Origin: an uncultured cyanobacterium
GTDB lineage: Bacteria > Cyanobacteriota > Cyanobacteriia > Cyanobacteriales > Nostocaceae
Assembly (NCBI GenBank): GCA_903848645.1
Contig: CAINGU010000037.1
Coordinates: 124,001-188,000, forward strand
Length of the DNA stretch: 64,000 nucleotides
Direction: 5' to 3'
The position numbers and the translations under genes were made by a program. Positions 17,833 through 27,174 of the stretch are shown in pieces (position 1 is the first letter of the stretch; every line of letters starts with the position of its first letter). The notes under the pieces are model-generated. The model worked only from the letters and a program-made list of their open reading frames with translations, made no database searches and was not told the DNA's origin.

Positions 17833-20082
17833 TTAATTGATAGTTTCTTCCAATTTTTGCAAATTTTTTAAGAGATATATAGATACTTCATGGGCTTCTA
17901 TAAAAACTTGATTCTGTGATTCGGGATTTTCTATCATATTGTTTTCCAGAATGCGTAAGTTAGTAAATACCGGATTCAAGCAGCTACGAAATTCTTCAAA
18001 TATGCTATTGAAGTTGTGATAAGGAGATGTAATGGTACTGCGATTTTGCTCTGCAAATGAAACTAATCCTTCTTTCATTTGTTTGTTGATCACATCATCA
18101 AAAACATCAATGGTGTTGAGAATTCTCCATACTGATTTGTAGGATTCTTCTATTAATTCTTGGCGCTCTTGATAATCGTCTACTAGATCATCAATCAACA
18201 ATTGTATTAAACCAATCATTGAGTTGAGTTGTGTACGTATTTCATAAGATATCCGCAGTAAACTTTGATTACGTTTTCCAGGTTCTTCTGTTTTATTCGC
18301 AAACTGCATTGAGTAGAGGTTAGAGTAGTAACCACCTTTTTGCAGAAGTTCTTCGTGAGTTCCTATTTCTACTACACGACCTTGATCTAAGACAGCAATT
18401 TGATCAGCTTTGCGGACTGTAGAGAGTCGGTGAGCAATAACTAAGGTGGTACGATCTCGACTGAGTTCATCAAGTGCAGCTTGTACTAAACGTTCAGAAA
18501 CTGTATCTAAAGCACTGGTAGCTTCATCTAAAATCAGGATTTCTGGATTTTGTAGCAGTGCGCGAGCGATCGCTAATCTTTGTCTTTGTCCCCCTGATAA
18601 CATCACACCGCGATCACCTATTATTGTATCAAATCCCTGGGGTAATTTACTAATAAATTCGTAGGCATTAGCACGTTTTGCTGCTGTAATAATATCCTCT
18701 TCACTAGCATCTATTCTGGCATAGGCTATATTACTTCGCACTGAGTCATTAAAAAGAAATGTATCTTGGCTGACAATTCCCATAGACTTACGGACTGATT
18801 TCAGATCAAACTCTCGTAGATCTCTGCCATCTAAGTTAATACAACCAGATATGGGGTCATAAAATCTGGGTAATAGGTATGCCATTGTAGATTTACCCGC
18901 ACCCGAACCACCTACTAAAGCTAGAGTAGTACCTCGTGGCAAATATAAATCTACGTCCTCAAGAACTAAATTTTTATGATCAGGATAAGAAAAAGAAAGA
19001 TGATTAAAATGTATTCCCTTTTGTAATTTATCATAAGGAATTTTACCGTTTTGCATAAACGGCTTATTATCATAACGTAAAAAATCAGCAACAATGTCAA
19101 CACTAGAAGAAGTATTAGCAAAGGTGTTACGAATAAAATTTAACTGAGAAACAAACGGTAGCAGTCGCAGTAACAATAATAAATATGTGATTAAAACTGC
19201 TGACAATGAAGCAATTTGATCAGCAAATAAGTTGCGACCTATGACTACAATCACCATTAAGGATATAATACCTGTTACTTCGCTGATTGGTGCAATTGCC
19301 TCAGAATTTATCTGAGATTGAAAATCGGCTTTTTCTCTATCATGAATTAGCTGTGTAATTCGTTGATATTCTTTTTCTTCGTTCCCTGTTGACTTAACTA
19401 AACGAATCCCATTGAGTATTTCCATGAGGGAGATGGAATAAGCTTTAGACATTTCTGAAAGTTGTTTACCAAAATTTCTGGAACGGCGAATTATATACTG
19501 ATTTATTAGTGTTACAAAAGATAACAAAATTGTAGCAGCGACGGTTAATTGCCAGGAAATTGACACTAATAAAGCTGCAAAAACTAAAATTGTAATCACC
19601 ATAATAATTAATTTGATTACAGTGCTTATAGAATTAGCAGCACGAGCAATTTCTCCACCTAGACTATTGATTAAATCACCAACTTTCATCTTGGTGTAAT
19701 AATCTATGTCAATTTCTAGTAATAATTTTAAACCAGCTTCTCTCATATCAGATGTCAGAACTCGATTTAAAGAACTAGACACCAAACTACTCAAATAGCT
19801 AGATAAGTTTTTTAAAACTATTGTAAAGATAATTGCTCCAGTCATTACCCATAGACGGTAGTTTTCTGGAATACTATCAAAAGGAGTTATAACTGCTTGA
19901 ATTATCGGTGGAGCGTCTTTTAAATCCACCGATTGACCCACAATTTTGAGAACAATTGGCACAATTAGCGCTGTACCTACACCATTAAATAAAGCACCAG
20001 AAAATCCAAGCAAGATTGTAAAAAATATCCTGAATGGATAAGGTTTAGCAAATCTTAGTATTAATACTTTACTGTTAGACAT
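17833..20082 (-). CDS. ABC exporter with C-terminal degenerate HisKA-like domain
   Basis: 749 aa, about 150 longer than a normal half-size exporter. Residues 1-340 hold the six-helix membrane domain. The ATPase domain has Walker A GGSGAGKST, signature LSGGQRQRLAIARALL, Walker B ILILDEATSALD and the H-loop AHRLST. After the usual end near residue 590 there is an extra helical region. RISYEIRTQLNSMIGLIQLL (about 610-630) matches the H-box of histidine kinases, but the phosphorylated histidine is Tyr613 (TAT instead of CAT). No kinase ATPase domain follows. Flanking glycosyltransferases suggest export of a lipid-linked sugar, in the manner of MsbA or HepA. The tail may be a dimerisation or sensing module. 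Confidence 0.85.
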   Translation of the reverse strand: MSNSKVLILRFAKPYPFRIFFTILLGFSGALFNGVGTALIVPIVLKIVGQSVDLKDAPPIIQAVITPFDSIPENYRLWVMTGAIIFTIVLKNLSSYLSSLVSSSLNRVLTSDMREAGLKLLLEIDIDYYTKMKVGDLINSLGGEIARAANSISTVIKLIIMVITILVFAALLVSISWQLTVAATILLSFVTLINQYIIRRSRNFGKQLSEMSKAYSISLMEILNGIRLVKSTGNEEKEYQRITQLIHDREKADFQSQINSEAIAPISEVTGIISLMVIVVIGRNLFADQIASLSAVLITYLLLLLRLLPFVSQLNFIRNTFANTSSSVDIVADFLRYDNKPFMQNGKIPYDKLQKGIHFNHLSFSYPDHKNLVLEDVDLYLPRGTTLALVGGSGAGKSTMAYLLPRFYDPISGCINLDGRDLREFDLKSVRKSMGIVSQDTFLFNDSVRSNIAYARIDASEEDIITAAKRANAYEFISKLPQGFDTIIGDRGVMLSGGQRQRLAIARALLQNPEILILDEATSALDTVSERLVQAALDELSRDRTTLVIAHRLSTVRKADQIAVLDQGRVVEIGTHEELLQKGGYYSNLYSMQFANKTEEPGKRNQSLLRISYEIRTQLNSMIGLIQLLIDDLVDDYQERQELIEESYKSVWRILNTIDVFDDVINKQMKEGLVSFAEQNRSTITSPYHNFNSIFEEFRSCLNPVFTNLRILENNMIENPESQNQVFIEAHEVSIYLLKNLQKLEETIN

Positions 20083-20406
20083 TGGGTATTCTGATTAGAA
20101 TTGACTAATTTTTAACATTGTTTATAAATTAATTTGGCTCTTAGGTACTTGTTATGCTAAATTACCAGTCGCTAAAAGGGAACAGGGAACGGGGAACAGG
20201 GAAGAAGGGTAGAAAAGTGTACTGACTCTGGTGCAAAAATCAAATACGAGTCATATATATAGCAGATAACAGGGTAAAAATATATTGGTGTCTGATTTTG
20301 ATGTATATTTTCACCTAGCTGGGGACTGATATAGTTATATTACTCCTGAAAGGAAAATTTTTACTTGATTGCCAATCAAATATGGAAATTTATGTGCAAT
20401 TAATAC
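20083..20406. other. 324-bp intergenic region with GGGAACA repeats
   Basis: Positions 20178-20212 contain imperfect heptamers of GGGAACA/GGGAACG. The rest is AT-rich without a reading frame, tRNA or clear hairpin. It separates the exporter gene from the next upstream glycosyltransferase gene, both on the minus strand, so it probably contains a promoter for the exporter set. Confidence 0.6.
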
Positions 20407-21564
20407 TTACAAGCGGGAAATGACTTCAGTAAGAGTAGAGGACATGGTTTTTAAGCTGTATTTTTCTACACATCTCTCCCTGGCCTTTCTACCTCGTTCT
20501 TCAGCTTGCTCCAAATCTGCAAATATCAGTTGAATTTGTGCAGCAATCTGTTCTGGACAACTAGGATCAACTAAATAACCAGTTTCATCTAAAATATGAG
20601 GAATATCTCCTACTTTGGTTGATAATATCGGTTTAGCCATGGCCATACCATCTGTTAATTTTAGAGGAAATTGAGCGCGAGCAATTATAGTATCTCGTTG
20701 AGGAACAACTACGACATGAGCGGCTGCTACAATTTCCGGCATAGTCTCTACAGAACACTTAGGTAACTTAATAATCCAACGGCCCCATTTTTGGATGAGT
20801 TGATGATCATAATCATCGTAAGGATTACCACCGACAATTACTAATCTTAAATCTTCCTGATTTAATATATCTAAGGCCATTAAAACATCTTCAACACCTT
20901 TGTGGGGTCTGGGTGCGCCAGGAAACATCAGGACTCGATAATTTTCCAGTCCATAAAGTTTTCTGCTAATTTCAGCATTATATTTATCTGGATTAAACAT
21001 AGCAGTATCTTTACCATTAGGCAAATAAGCACCACCAAATCGGTCTTTAAGAAATTCAGTGTCTATTGTAACACCATTAGCACGATTTACTAAACTTTCC
21101 ATCCACTGAATATAAAGTGGATGATCAGGAAATTTCAATGCACCATTCTTTTTGAAAATGTCCCGATAAAGTTGCTTGATTCCAGGACTATATTTCCATT
21201 CAAAACCTCCATACCAACTAAGTTCCCAATCATCCATATCTAATAGTAGAGGACGTGAACTGGTAAATTTTTTAAGAAGGGAAATACCAAAACTTGTTGG
21301 TTTCGGTTTGACTGCATAAATAATATCACCATCCAATTTTTGCAAAAGCTGTTGGGCTGATGTTAAAAATTCAGGATAGTTTTTACCTGAAATAGAAACA
21401 ACTGGTATTCCCGCAGGAGGACTAGCATATAATTCTTGACCGAATAAAAATCCTACAACCTCAACGTCATAGGAAATTTTTTTTAGAACTTGAGCCAGTA
21501 AGAACGCTCGAACTGACCCACCTCCAGACAAATCACTGACAACTAACGAAACTTTTCCTTTCAT
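20407..21564 (-). CDS. GT4 family glycosyltransferase
   Basis: 385 aa. The N-terminal Rossmann domain starts KVSLVVSDLSGGGSVRAFLLAQVL, with the glycine-rich acceptor loop. The C-terminal domain has VLMFPGAPRPHKGVEDVLMAL, LRLVIVGG and FPLKLTDGMAMAKPILSTKVGDIPHI. These are the GT4 donor-binding elements, with D in place of the more common E. The gene is part of the minus-strand glycan cluster. The sugar and linkage cannot be predicted. Confidence 0.85.
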   Translation of the reverse strand: MKGKVSLVVSDLSGGGSVRAFLLAQVLKKISYDVEVVGFLFGQELYASPPAGIPVVSISGKNYPEFLTSAQQLLQKLDGDIIYAVKPKPTSFGISLLKKFTSSRPLLLDMDDWELSWYGGFEWKYSPGIKQLYRDIFKKNGALKFPDHPLYIQWMESLVNRANGVTIDTEFLKDRFGGAYLPNGKDTAMFNPDKYNAEISRKLYGLENYRVLMFPGAPRPHKGVEDVLMALDILNQEDLRLVIVGGNPYDDYDHQLIQKWGRWIIKLPKCSVETMPEIVAAAHVVVVPQRDTIIARAQFPLKLTDGMAMAKPILSTKVGDIPHILDETGYLVDPSCPEQIAAQIQLIFADLEQAEERGRKARERCVEKYSLKTMSSTLTEVISRL

Positions 21565-21613
21565 TTGGCATTTTTTATGATTTTTATAAGATATTTATTG
21601 CCCATTTATGGCT

Positions 21614-22654
21614 TTAATCACTATTGCTGTAAGTCTGATTTTGCTTTTTGAACCAATTAATAAATGGGGAAAAAATAGAGATAATTTTTTGGGAGCGCGG
21701 TCCTCGATATTTTTCATATAGTAAGAAACTAGGAATTAACAATCTGGCTTGATAAATTAATTGGAGTAAATAACTATGGTGAATCTTAATTTTTTTATCT
21801 AAAAAGTCCAAAGGGGGATAGAACATTTTAAGTAGTCGAGCAAAATTATCATGTTCTTTTTCTCTAATTGCTTCTTTAATCAAAAAAACTATTCCTGTTT
21901 GAGATAAAGGAATCAAATCTTTGTGTTTGCTGCATACTGTTTCGTATAACATAATGTAATAACCTTTCATATAAGGCCAGTTATTTGTTCTATTAGATTG
22001 GTGCTTGGTATAATATGCTCCAATCATAGGTGTGTAAACAAAATTTACTCCTGCTAGTAAAAGGTCGAGGGTAAAATCTCTATCCTGGAGAGCCTTGAGA
22101 CGTTCATCAAATAATTTATACTCCTGCACATCTCTACTCATTAACAAACATTGTTGAAGTAAAGGAAATGGAGAATCAGCCAAAAAATCAGGAATGAGTA
22201 ATCGCTCAATTAATTGCTGTTTTGATAAATGACCAACAATATTTTCTTGTTTGTTGAGAATTTGCTGTTCGCTGTCTATAAATACCCGTTCATAATCTGC
22301 ATATAAAACAGTATTTTTCGTATCTAAATTGTTTAAATGCTGTAATTGAAATCTAATTTTATCTTCATGAATCCAATCATCACCATCTAAAAACTGAATC
22401 CACTTTCCTTGTGCTTTTTTAAAGCCAAAATTGCGACTTGAGGAAACACCACCATTTTCTTTATAGTAGTAGCTTATTCTTGAATCTAAATTCATCAATT
22501 GCTGGGCAATTTCTTGTGTATTATCAGTAGAACCATCATCTACCATAATACATTCAAGATCAGTAAAAGTTTGTGATATTACACTTTCAACTGATTGTTT
22601 TAGGTAACTTGCTTGATTAAAACAGGTAACAACAATAGAAACAAGTGGAGTCAT
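21614..22654 (-). CDS. GT2 family glycosyltransferase
   Basis: 346 aa. The N-terminal GT-A domain starts PLVSIVVTCFNQASYLKQSVESVISQTF. It continues with the metal-site sequence MVDDGSTDNT and then GVSSSRNFGFKKAQGKWIQFLDGDDW, the DxD-type motif. The C-terminal third is helical and basic without a recognised domain. It lies 49 nt upstream of the GT4 gene on the same strand and belongs to the same glycan cluster. Confidence 0.9.
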   Translation of the reverse strand: MTPLVSIVVTCFNQASYLKQSVESVISQTFTDLECIMVDDGSTDNTQEIAQQLMNLDSRISYYYKENGGVSSSRNFGFKKAQGKWIQFLDGDDWIHEDKIRFQLQHLNNLDTKNTVLYADYERVFIDSEQQILNKQENIVGHLSKQQLIERLLIPDFLADSPFPLLQQCLLMSRDVQEYKLFDERLKALQDRDFTLDLLLAGVNFVYTPMIGAYYTKHQSNRTNNWPYMKGYYIMLYETVCSKHKDLIPLSQTGIVFLIKEAIREKEHDNFARLLKMFYPPLDFLDKKIKIHHSYLLQLIYQARLLIPSFLLYEKYRGPRSQKIISIFSPFINWFKKQNQTYSNSD

Positions 22655-22828
22655 TGATTAAACACTCTTATTGTTGAAAATTTACAAATAGGAAGCTTTT
22701 TTATTGGCTGCCAAATCAAATTATTATCTCAAAGATAAACTAATTCGGCGTTTTTGCTTGAAGACATTGTAGAAACTTGCCATGGAAAGTCTCTACAACT
22801 AAATTTATACTTTGTTTCAGTAACTCCA

Positions 22829-23836
22829 CTAATGCGGTACATTTATGGAGATATTTGCACGCTGCAAGTAATATTTCAGCAGTGCTGTATAAATGCGATC
22901 TATCGAGGGTAATTGATACTTTTTCTCTGGTTCACCGTCATGTGAACCCCATATAACTGGAAAGGGATTTGGTTCCCACACTATTAGCTTTCCATCAGTG
23001 TCATAACTGTAATCAAAAGCCATAAAATCAAATCCTAATGCTTTCCTGGCTTGCTGCAAAAGATGATGATTAGGATCTTCTCCACTAAAATAAGCAATCT
23101 CTTCAGCTATAATGGATTCATTGATAACACGATCATCGTTGTCGCGGACTTCCCATGATTTGGAAATCATTAACGGTCCGGGGATACCTTCATCTCCCAT
23201 AGCAAAGTAGCGATACTTACGGTAAAGACCATCTTCGTTCTTGACATCCAAAAATTCTACTGCGATTGGGGCAATAAATTTTTCTAAGGGGACGTTGTTT
23301 AAATCATCAAGATTTTGAATGAAAAAGATTTTGCAGCCATGTACCCAATCTTCACGAATAAAAAACGGAGTTGATAATCCTCCTAGTGTCTGTTTGAAAG
23401 TTTCTATATCAGTAATTGGTATTGTCTTGGCTGTGCGGATGCCTTCTATACTACCAATTTTTTCCGCTGCTAATGACTTAATTGAATTGGAGAGGTTATC
23501 AATGGGATTAACAACAGGAATGTTGTATTGCTGACATTTTTCGGCTATTGGTTTTGCATATTGATAAATATGGGGAAATCTTTCTTTGAGAGGATCTTGT
23601 AACCAAGGCAAAAATAGTCCATAACGCTCCCAGTCATTGATTTCACAAGGAAGATCATGAAGTTCAAATAGGGGTCTGGCTTCAGGGACATTTTGACTGA
23701 CCCAATAAAGAAAATAGTTGTTATATGTAGACTGGTGATCAGATTGCCGCACAACCAGGATACGCTTTGAATAGCGTATGTTACTTACTGTATCTCGAAT
23801 AGCGGATATTAACTGTTGCCGTAATTGTTGGTACAT
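22829..23836 (-). CDS. ATP-grasp-like protein of unknown substrate
   Basis: 335 aa. There is no close family I can name. The central part (TPFFIREDWVHGCKIFFIQNLDDL, then APIAVEFLDV) resembles the ATP-grasp B domain. The end of the fold, GFDFMAFDYSYDTDGKLIVWEPNPFP (about residues 265-290), resembles the ATP-grasp metal-binding strand-loop with E and N ligands. Such enzymes ligate carboxylates to amines or thiols. Its position between a GT2 gene and an acyltransferase gene suggests decoration of the surface glycan, perhaps with an amino acid. That is inference. Confidence 0.5.
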   Translation of the reverse strand: MYQQLRQQLISAIRDTVSNIRYSKRILVVRQSDHQSTYNNYFLYWVSQNVPEARPLFELHDLPCEINDWERYGLFLPWLQDPLKERFPHIYQYAKPIAEKCQQYNIPVVNPIDNLSNSIKSLAAEKIGSIEGIRTAKTIPITDIETFKQTLGGLSTPFFIREDWVHGCKIFFIQNLDDLNNVPLEKFIAPIAVEFLDVKNEDGLYRKYRYFAMGDEGIPGPLMISKSWEVRDNDDRVINESIIAEEIAYFSGEDPNHHLLQQARKALGFDFMAFDYSYDTDGKLIVWEPNPFPVIWGSHDGEPEKKYQLPSIDRIYTALLKYYLQRANISINVPH

Positions 23837-24019
23837 AGAAGGGTTGTCAAGTTAAAATAGTTTTGGATGTTGGATTTAGTTTTGATGCAGGCTAAGTTTG
23901 CTAACCTAGTATCATTAAGATGTCAGAGTAAATTTTATAGTTCCTGGTATAGTTGTAACATAGAGTATTCCTGTATTGACACTGGAAATTTTAAATTGGT
24001 ATAAATTTTTCATGAAACT

Positions 24020-24065
24020 CTTGTGGTGCGGGCATCTTGCTTGCTATCAGTGTAGCACCATCAAG
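24020..24065. repeat. Palindromic GCATCTTGCTTGC repeat copy
   Basis: CTTGTGGTGC at the left and GCACCATCAAG at the right are near-inverted, enclosing GGCATCTTGCTTGCTATCAG. The same core (GAGCATCTTGCTC / GAGCAAGATGCTC) flanks the mobile element at 3150-3340, so this is another member of that repeat family. Confidence 0.6.
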
Positions 24066-24125
24066 TTAAATTCCCTGTATTTGTGCTTAATCACTAGTAA
24101 TTTATTTTAACATTGATAGATCTAA

Positions 24126-25238
24126 TTATTTTAAAAACAAAATATCTAGCCACTTAGAGTTATTTTGACCAAATTTGGTGTTATTAATGAGTTTGAAAAT
24201 GAGTTTTTTCTGTAAATAAGTTACTGAGATAGAACCTATGACAACTACAAAAAAATCAATGATGAAGCGGGTGCTAAAATCAGGTAAATGTATAATGATT
24301 AATTTTTGCCAATAATACAAAAAGAATATATGCCATAGGTATATCCATAATGAAGATGAGCTAATGAAAGTAATAAGCTCAATGTATAGATTTTCCTGAG
24401 ATGATAAATTATATTTCTTTGTTAACTTATCCACTGTGAAAAAACATAGTAATGACATAAATATCCCATAGGAAATATAGTAAATTCTTGGTGGAGACTT
24501 AAACTCTACATTAGAAACAAAATATCCAGCATGATAGGAATAATAAATAGCGCATAATAAAAATATGATGAAGAAAAATCCCGAAATTAACAGCATTACT
24601 TTTTGTCTGATATTTGGTAAGGCCATACCCAAACCAAATAGGCAACCGTAGGGAATTAGGTAAAATAGATAATCATTGACTAAGCTCTGAAATAGTTCAT
24701 TATGTAAATTAAAGCGATGAATTTTATTAAGTAAAATTTCATACCCTAAATAGCTAACAGAAATAAAAGCTAAAAATCTCAATTCAGATTGACACCATCC
24801 GTATATATTTTTTATTAAAATTGCAAAAACTGCCATTAGGGTAAACACCCGAATTATCCAAACATAACCAATACCCTTCGATAATAAAAAGGTCTCAAAT
24901 ATTTGTTCTTTTGAAAATGGATAGGGTTGAGATAAACAGGCAAATATGGCAGCGGCAGAAACAAAGAAAAAAATTAAAAATACCCAAACTGGAGCAATTA
25001 AGCGGGGTAATCTTTTTTGCAAATACTTCCAAAAAGATACTTTTTTTTGCCCAGATGTATAAAAATAAAGTGTACCGGAGACAATCACCATCATCGGTAC
25101 ATCAAATCGTCGAATATGAAATAATATATTATTTTCAGGTCCAACATGGGCAAAGATAATACAAAGTATCCCTATAGTTTTTAAAACATCAAATCTAAGA
25201 TCACGCTGAATGGTTGATGCTTTTTCTTGTTTACTCAC
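24126..25238 (-). CDS. Acyltransferase family 3 membrane protein
   Basis: 370 aa. RDLRFDVLKTIGILCIIFAHVGPENN near the N-terminus has the R-x-D and the H of the active region of OafA/NodX-type acyltransferases, and FDVPMMVIVSGTLYF is the matching second motif. About ten hydrophobic helices follow. It would transfer an acetyl or other acyl group to a sugar at the inner membrane. It is the promoter-proximal gene of the glycan cluster, although about 290 bp separates it from the ATP-grasp-like gene. Confidence 0.85.
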   Translation of the reverse strand: MSKQEKASTIQRDLRFDVLKTIGILCIIFAHVGPENNILFHIRRFDVPMMVIVSGTLYFYTSGQKKVSFWKYLQKRLPRLIAPVWVFLIFFFVSAAAIFACLSQPYPFSKEQIFETFLLSKGIGYVWIIRVFTLMAVFAILIKNIYGWCQSELRFLAFISVSYLGYEILLNKIHRFNLHNELFQSLVNDYLFYLIPYGCLFGLGMALPNIRQKVMLLISGFFFIIFLLCAIYYSYHAGYFVSNVEFKSPPRIYYISYGIFMSLLCFFTVDKLTKKYNLSSQENLYIELITFISSSSLWIYLWHIFFLYYWQKLIIIHLPDFSTRFIIDFFVVVIGSISVTYLQKKLIFKLINNTKFGQNNSKWLDILFLK

Positions 25239-25362
25239 AGCCGCTACCTAATAAATTTTTAACAAGTTATATTAGAATAATGGCAAATTTGCTAATTCGT
25301 CTAGCGAAATATTACTGACATAAAGTAATAATTAATACTAATTCTGATGAGGCGTAAAGGTC

Positions 25363-26136
25363 ATGGAAGTAATTCGTCTGCCGGCACTTTCGGATAACTA
25401 TATTTTTTTGTTGCATGATCCTCAGCAAAATATTGCTGCTGTGGTTGATCCAGCAGAGACTGAACCAGTTTTAAAGCAACTTGTAGAACTCAAGGCTGAG
25501 TTAGTAGCAATTTTTAATACCCATCATCACGGTGATCATGTAGGTGGGAATGAGAAGTTAATGGCAAAGTTCCCCAATCTAGTAGTTTATGGAGGTGCGG
25601 AAGATCGGGGGAGAATTCCGGGACAGCACGTATTTTTACAGGAAGGCGATCGCGTACAATTTGCAAATCGTACTGCTGATGTGTTTTTCGTGCCTGGACA
25701 TACCCGCGCTCACATTGCTTACTATTTCCCCCCAGTAAGCCCAGGAGAGCCTGGGGAATTGTTTTGTGGTGATACATTATTTGCGGGGGGTTGCGGTCGT
25801 TTATTTGAAGGCACACCGGGGCAAATGGTAGGTTCGTTAAGTAAACTCCGGGCTTTACCTGATCATACTCGCGTTTGGTGCGCCCATGAATACACATTGA
25901 GCAATTTGCGTTTTGCTGTGACTGTAGATGCTGACAATATGGATTTACAGAAACGCTACCAAGAAGTTAAAGCTCAACGCGATGCTGATAAACCCACAGT
26001 TCCATCAATTTTAGGAATAGAAAAACTTACAAATCCCTTTTTACGTTGGCAAGAACCATCTCTACAAGCAACAGCGAAAAGTAACGATGGAGTTCAAACC
26101 TTTGCACGAATTCGAGGCATGAAGGATAATTTTTAA
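25363..26136 (+). CDS. gloB: Hydroxyacylglutathione hydrolase (glyoxalase II)
   Basis: 257 aa, normal length. The metallo-beta-lactamase motif [11 protein letters not shown] spans residues 53-63. [33 protein letters not shown] and CAHEYT supply the remaining metal ligands. The C-terminal substrate domain has the typical [32 protein letters not shown]. It hydrolyses S-lactoylglutathione to lactate and glutathione, completing methylglyoxal removal in the cytosol. It diverges from the acyltransferase gene. Confidence 0.95.
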   Translation: MEVIRLPALSDNYIFLLHDPQQNIAAVVDPAETEPVLKQLVELKAELVAIFNTHHHGDHVGGNEKLMAKFPNLVVYGGAEDRGRIPGQHVFLQEGDRVQFANRTADVFFVPGHTRAHIAYYFPPVSPGEPGELFCGDTLFAGGCGRLFEGTPGQMVGSLSKLRALPDHTRVWCAHEYTLSNLRFAVTVDADNMDLQKRYQEVKAQRDADKPTVPSILGIEKLTNPFLRWQEPSLQATAKSNDGVQTFARIRGMKDNF

Positions 26137-26149
26137 TTATTGGTCAGTT

Positions 26150-26178
26150 GTAGGGGTTTAGCAATGCTAAACCCCTAC
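26150..26178. terminator. Palindromic hairpin after gloB (TAGGGGTTTAGCA family)
   Basis: GTAGGGGTTTAGCA and its reverse complement enclose one base, 13 nt after the gloB stop codon. It is the same palindrome as at 8217-8245, differing only in the central base. It is probably a transcription stop and a mobile-type repeat at once. Confidence 0.75.
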
Positions 26179-26350
26179 CATGCTGCTATTTTAATATTTC
26201 TGGCATTTAGTATTGCGATCGCCCCCCAAACTTCGCTAAAATCTTAAGGCTGTGGGTATGTTTAAAGTCGCTGAGGATCAAGCTACACTTTTATAAGCTA
26301 TCCTGCTGACACCCAAATAAGTAAGATTTTACCAAGAAAAGCGAAAAACA

Positions 26351-26809
26351 ATGGCGAAACGTGTGCAATTAGTTTTAACAAAAGATGTGAGCAAGCTGGG
26401 AAAACTCGGCGATTTAGTAGAAGTAGCCCCCGGTTATGCTCGTAACTACCTGATTCCTCAGAGTTTAGCCGCTCGTGCTACACCTGGTCTTCTGAAGCAA
26501 GTAGAACGCCGACGTGAGAAAGAATATCAAAGACAATTAGAACTCAAACAACAAGCAACTGAGCAAAAAACAGCTTTAGAAAATATTGCTGGTTTAAAAA
26601 TTGCCAAGCAAGTTGGTGAAAATGAAGCTATTTTCGGTACAGTTACTACCCAAGATATAGCAGATGCTATTCAAGCTGCGGCTAGTCTAGAAATAGATCG
26701 TCGTGGTATTACTATTCCTGATATTAGCAAATTAGGTACTTACAAAGCTGAAATTAAGCTCCATTCTGATGTAACAGCAGAAATTAACATTGAAGTCGTC
26801 TCTAACTAA
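26351..26809 (+). CDS. rplI: 50S ribosomal protein L9
   Basis: 152 aa, standard length. The N-terminal RNA-binding domain has [37 protein letters not shown] long connecting helix rich in K, E, Q and R (about residues 45-80) leads to the C-terminal domain with [13 protein letters not shown]. It binds 23S rRNA at the base of the L1 stalk. The dnaB gene follows, the rplI-dnaB order common in bacteria, but separated here by a 365-bp repeat block. Confidence 0.97.
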   Translation: MAKRVQLVLTKDVSKLGKLGDLVEVAPGYARNYLIPQSLAARATPGLLKQVERRREKEYQRQLELKQQATEQKTALENIAGLKIAKQVGENEAIFGTVTTQDIADAIQAAASLEIDRRGITIPDISKLGTYKAEIKLHSDVTAEINIEVVSN

Positions 26810-26817
26810 CGGTGATG

Positions 26818-27016
26818 CAATTTTGGATTTTAGATTTTAGATTTTAGATTGACTCCAGCAACTAAGCTAAGAGCTTGTCAATTTTGGATTTTAGATTTTA
26901 GATTTTAGATTGACTCCAGCAACTAAGCCAAGAGCTTGTCAATTTTGGATTTTAGATTTTAGATTGACTCCAGCAACTAAGCCAAGAGCTTGTCAATTTT
27001 GGATTTTAGATTTATC
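26818..27016. repeat. Tandem 61-bp repeats between rplI and dnaB
   Basis: Units starting CAATTTTGGATTTTAG begin at 26818, 26879, 26940 and 26994. The first two are 61 bp, the third 54 bp (one 7-bp AGATTTT word fewer), and the fourth is cut short. Each combines a TTTTAGA heptamer run with the constant segment GACTCCAGCAACTAAG. Inverted copies of the TTTTGGATTTTAGA word (ATCCAAAATCCAAAA) lie at about 27063-27112, so the RNA could fold back on itself. There is no gene in this 365-bp gap. Confidence 0.9.
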
Positions 27017-27174
27017 CTCGAAGAAATTGAGCGGCTGCGGACATTTTTGAATTTTCAATCTTTAATCCAAAATCCAAAATCCAAAATCCAAAATTTAAAA
27101 TTTAAAATCTAAAATTCGGATATTGGTTTTGGATGATTAGGTAAAAATCCAAAATCGCCAACATTTAAAATATT

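Noticed and set aside
17833-20082. Naming the exporter hepA (heterocyst polysaccharide)
   Set aside because: The extra C-terminal domain and lack of known hep neighbours make orthology unsafe from sequence alone.
26818-27016. Regular repeats that might suggest a CRISPR array
   Set aside because: The units are contiguous 61- and 54-bp tandems with no unique spacers and no cas genes nearby.
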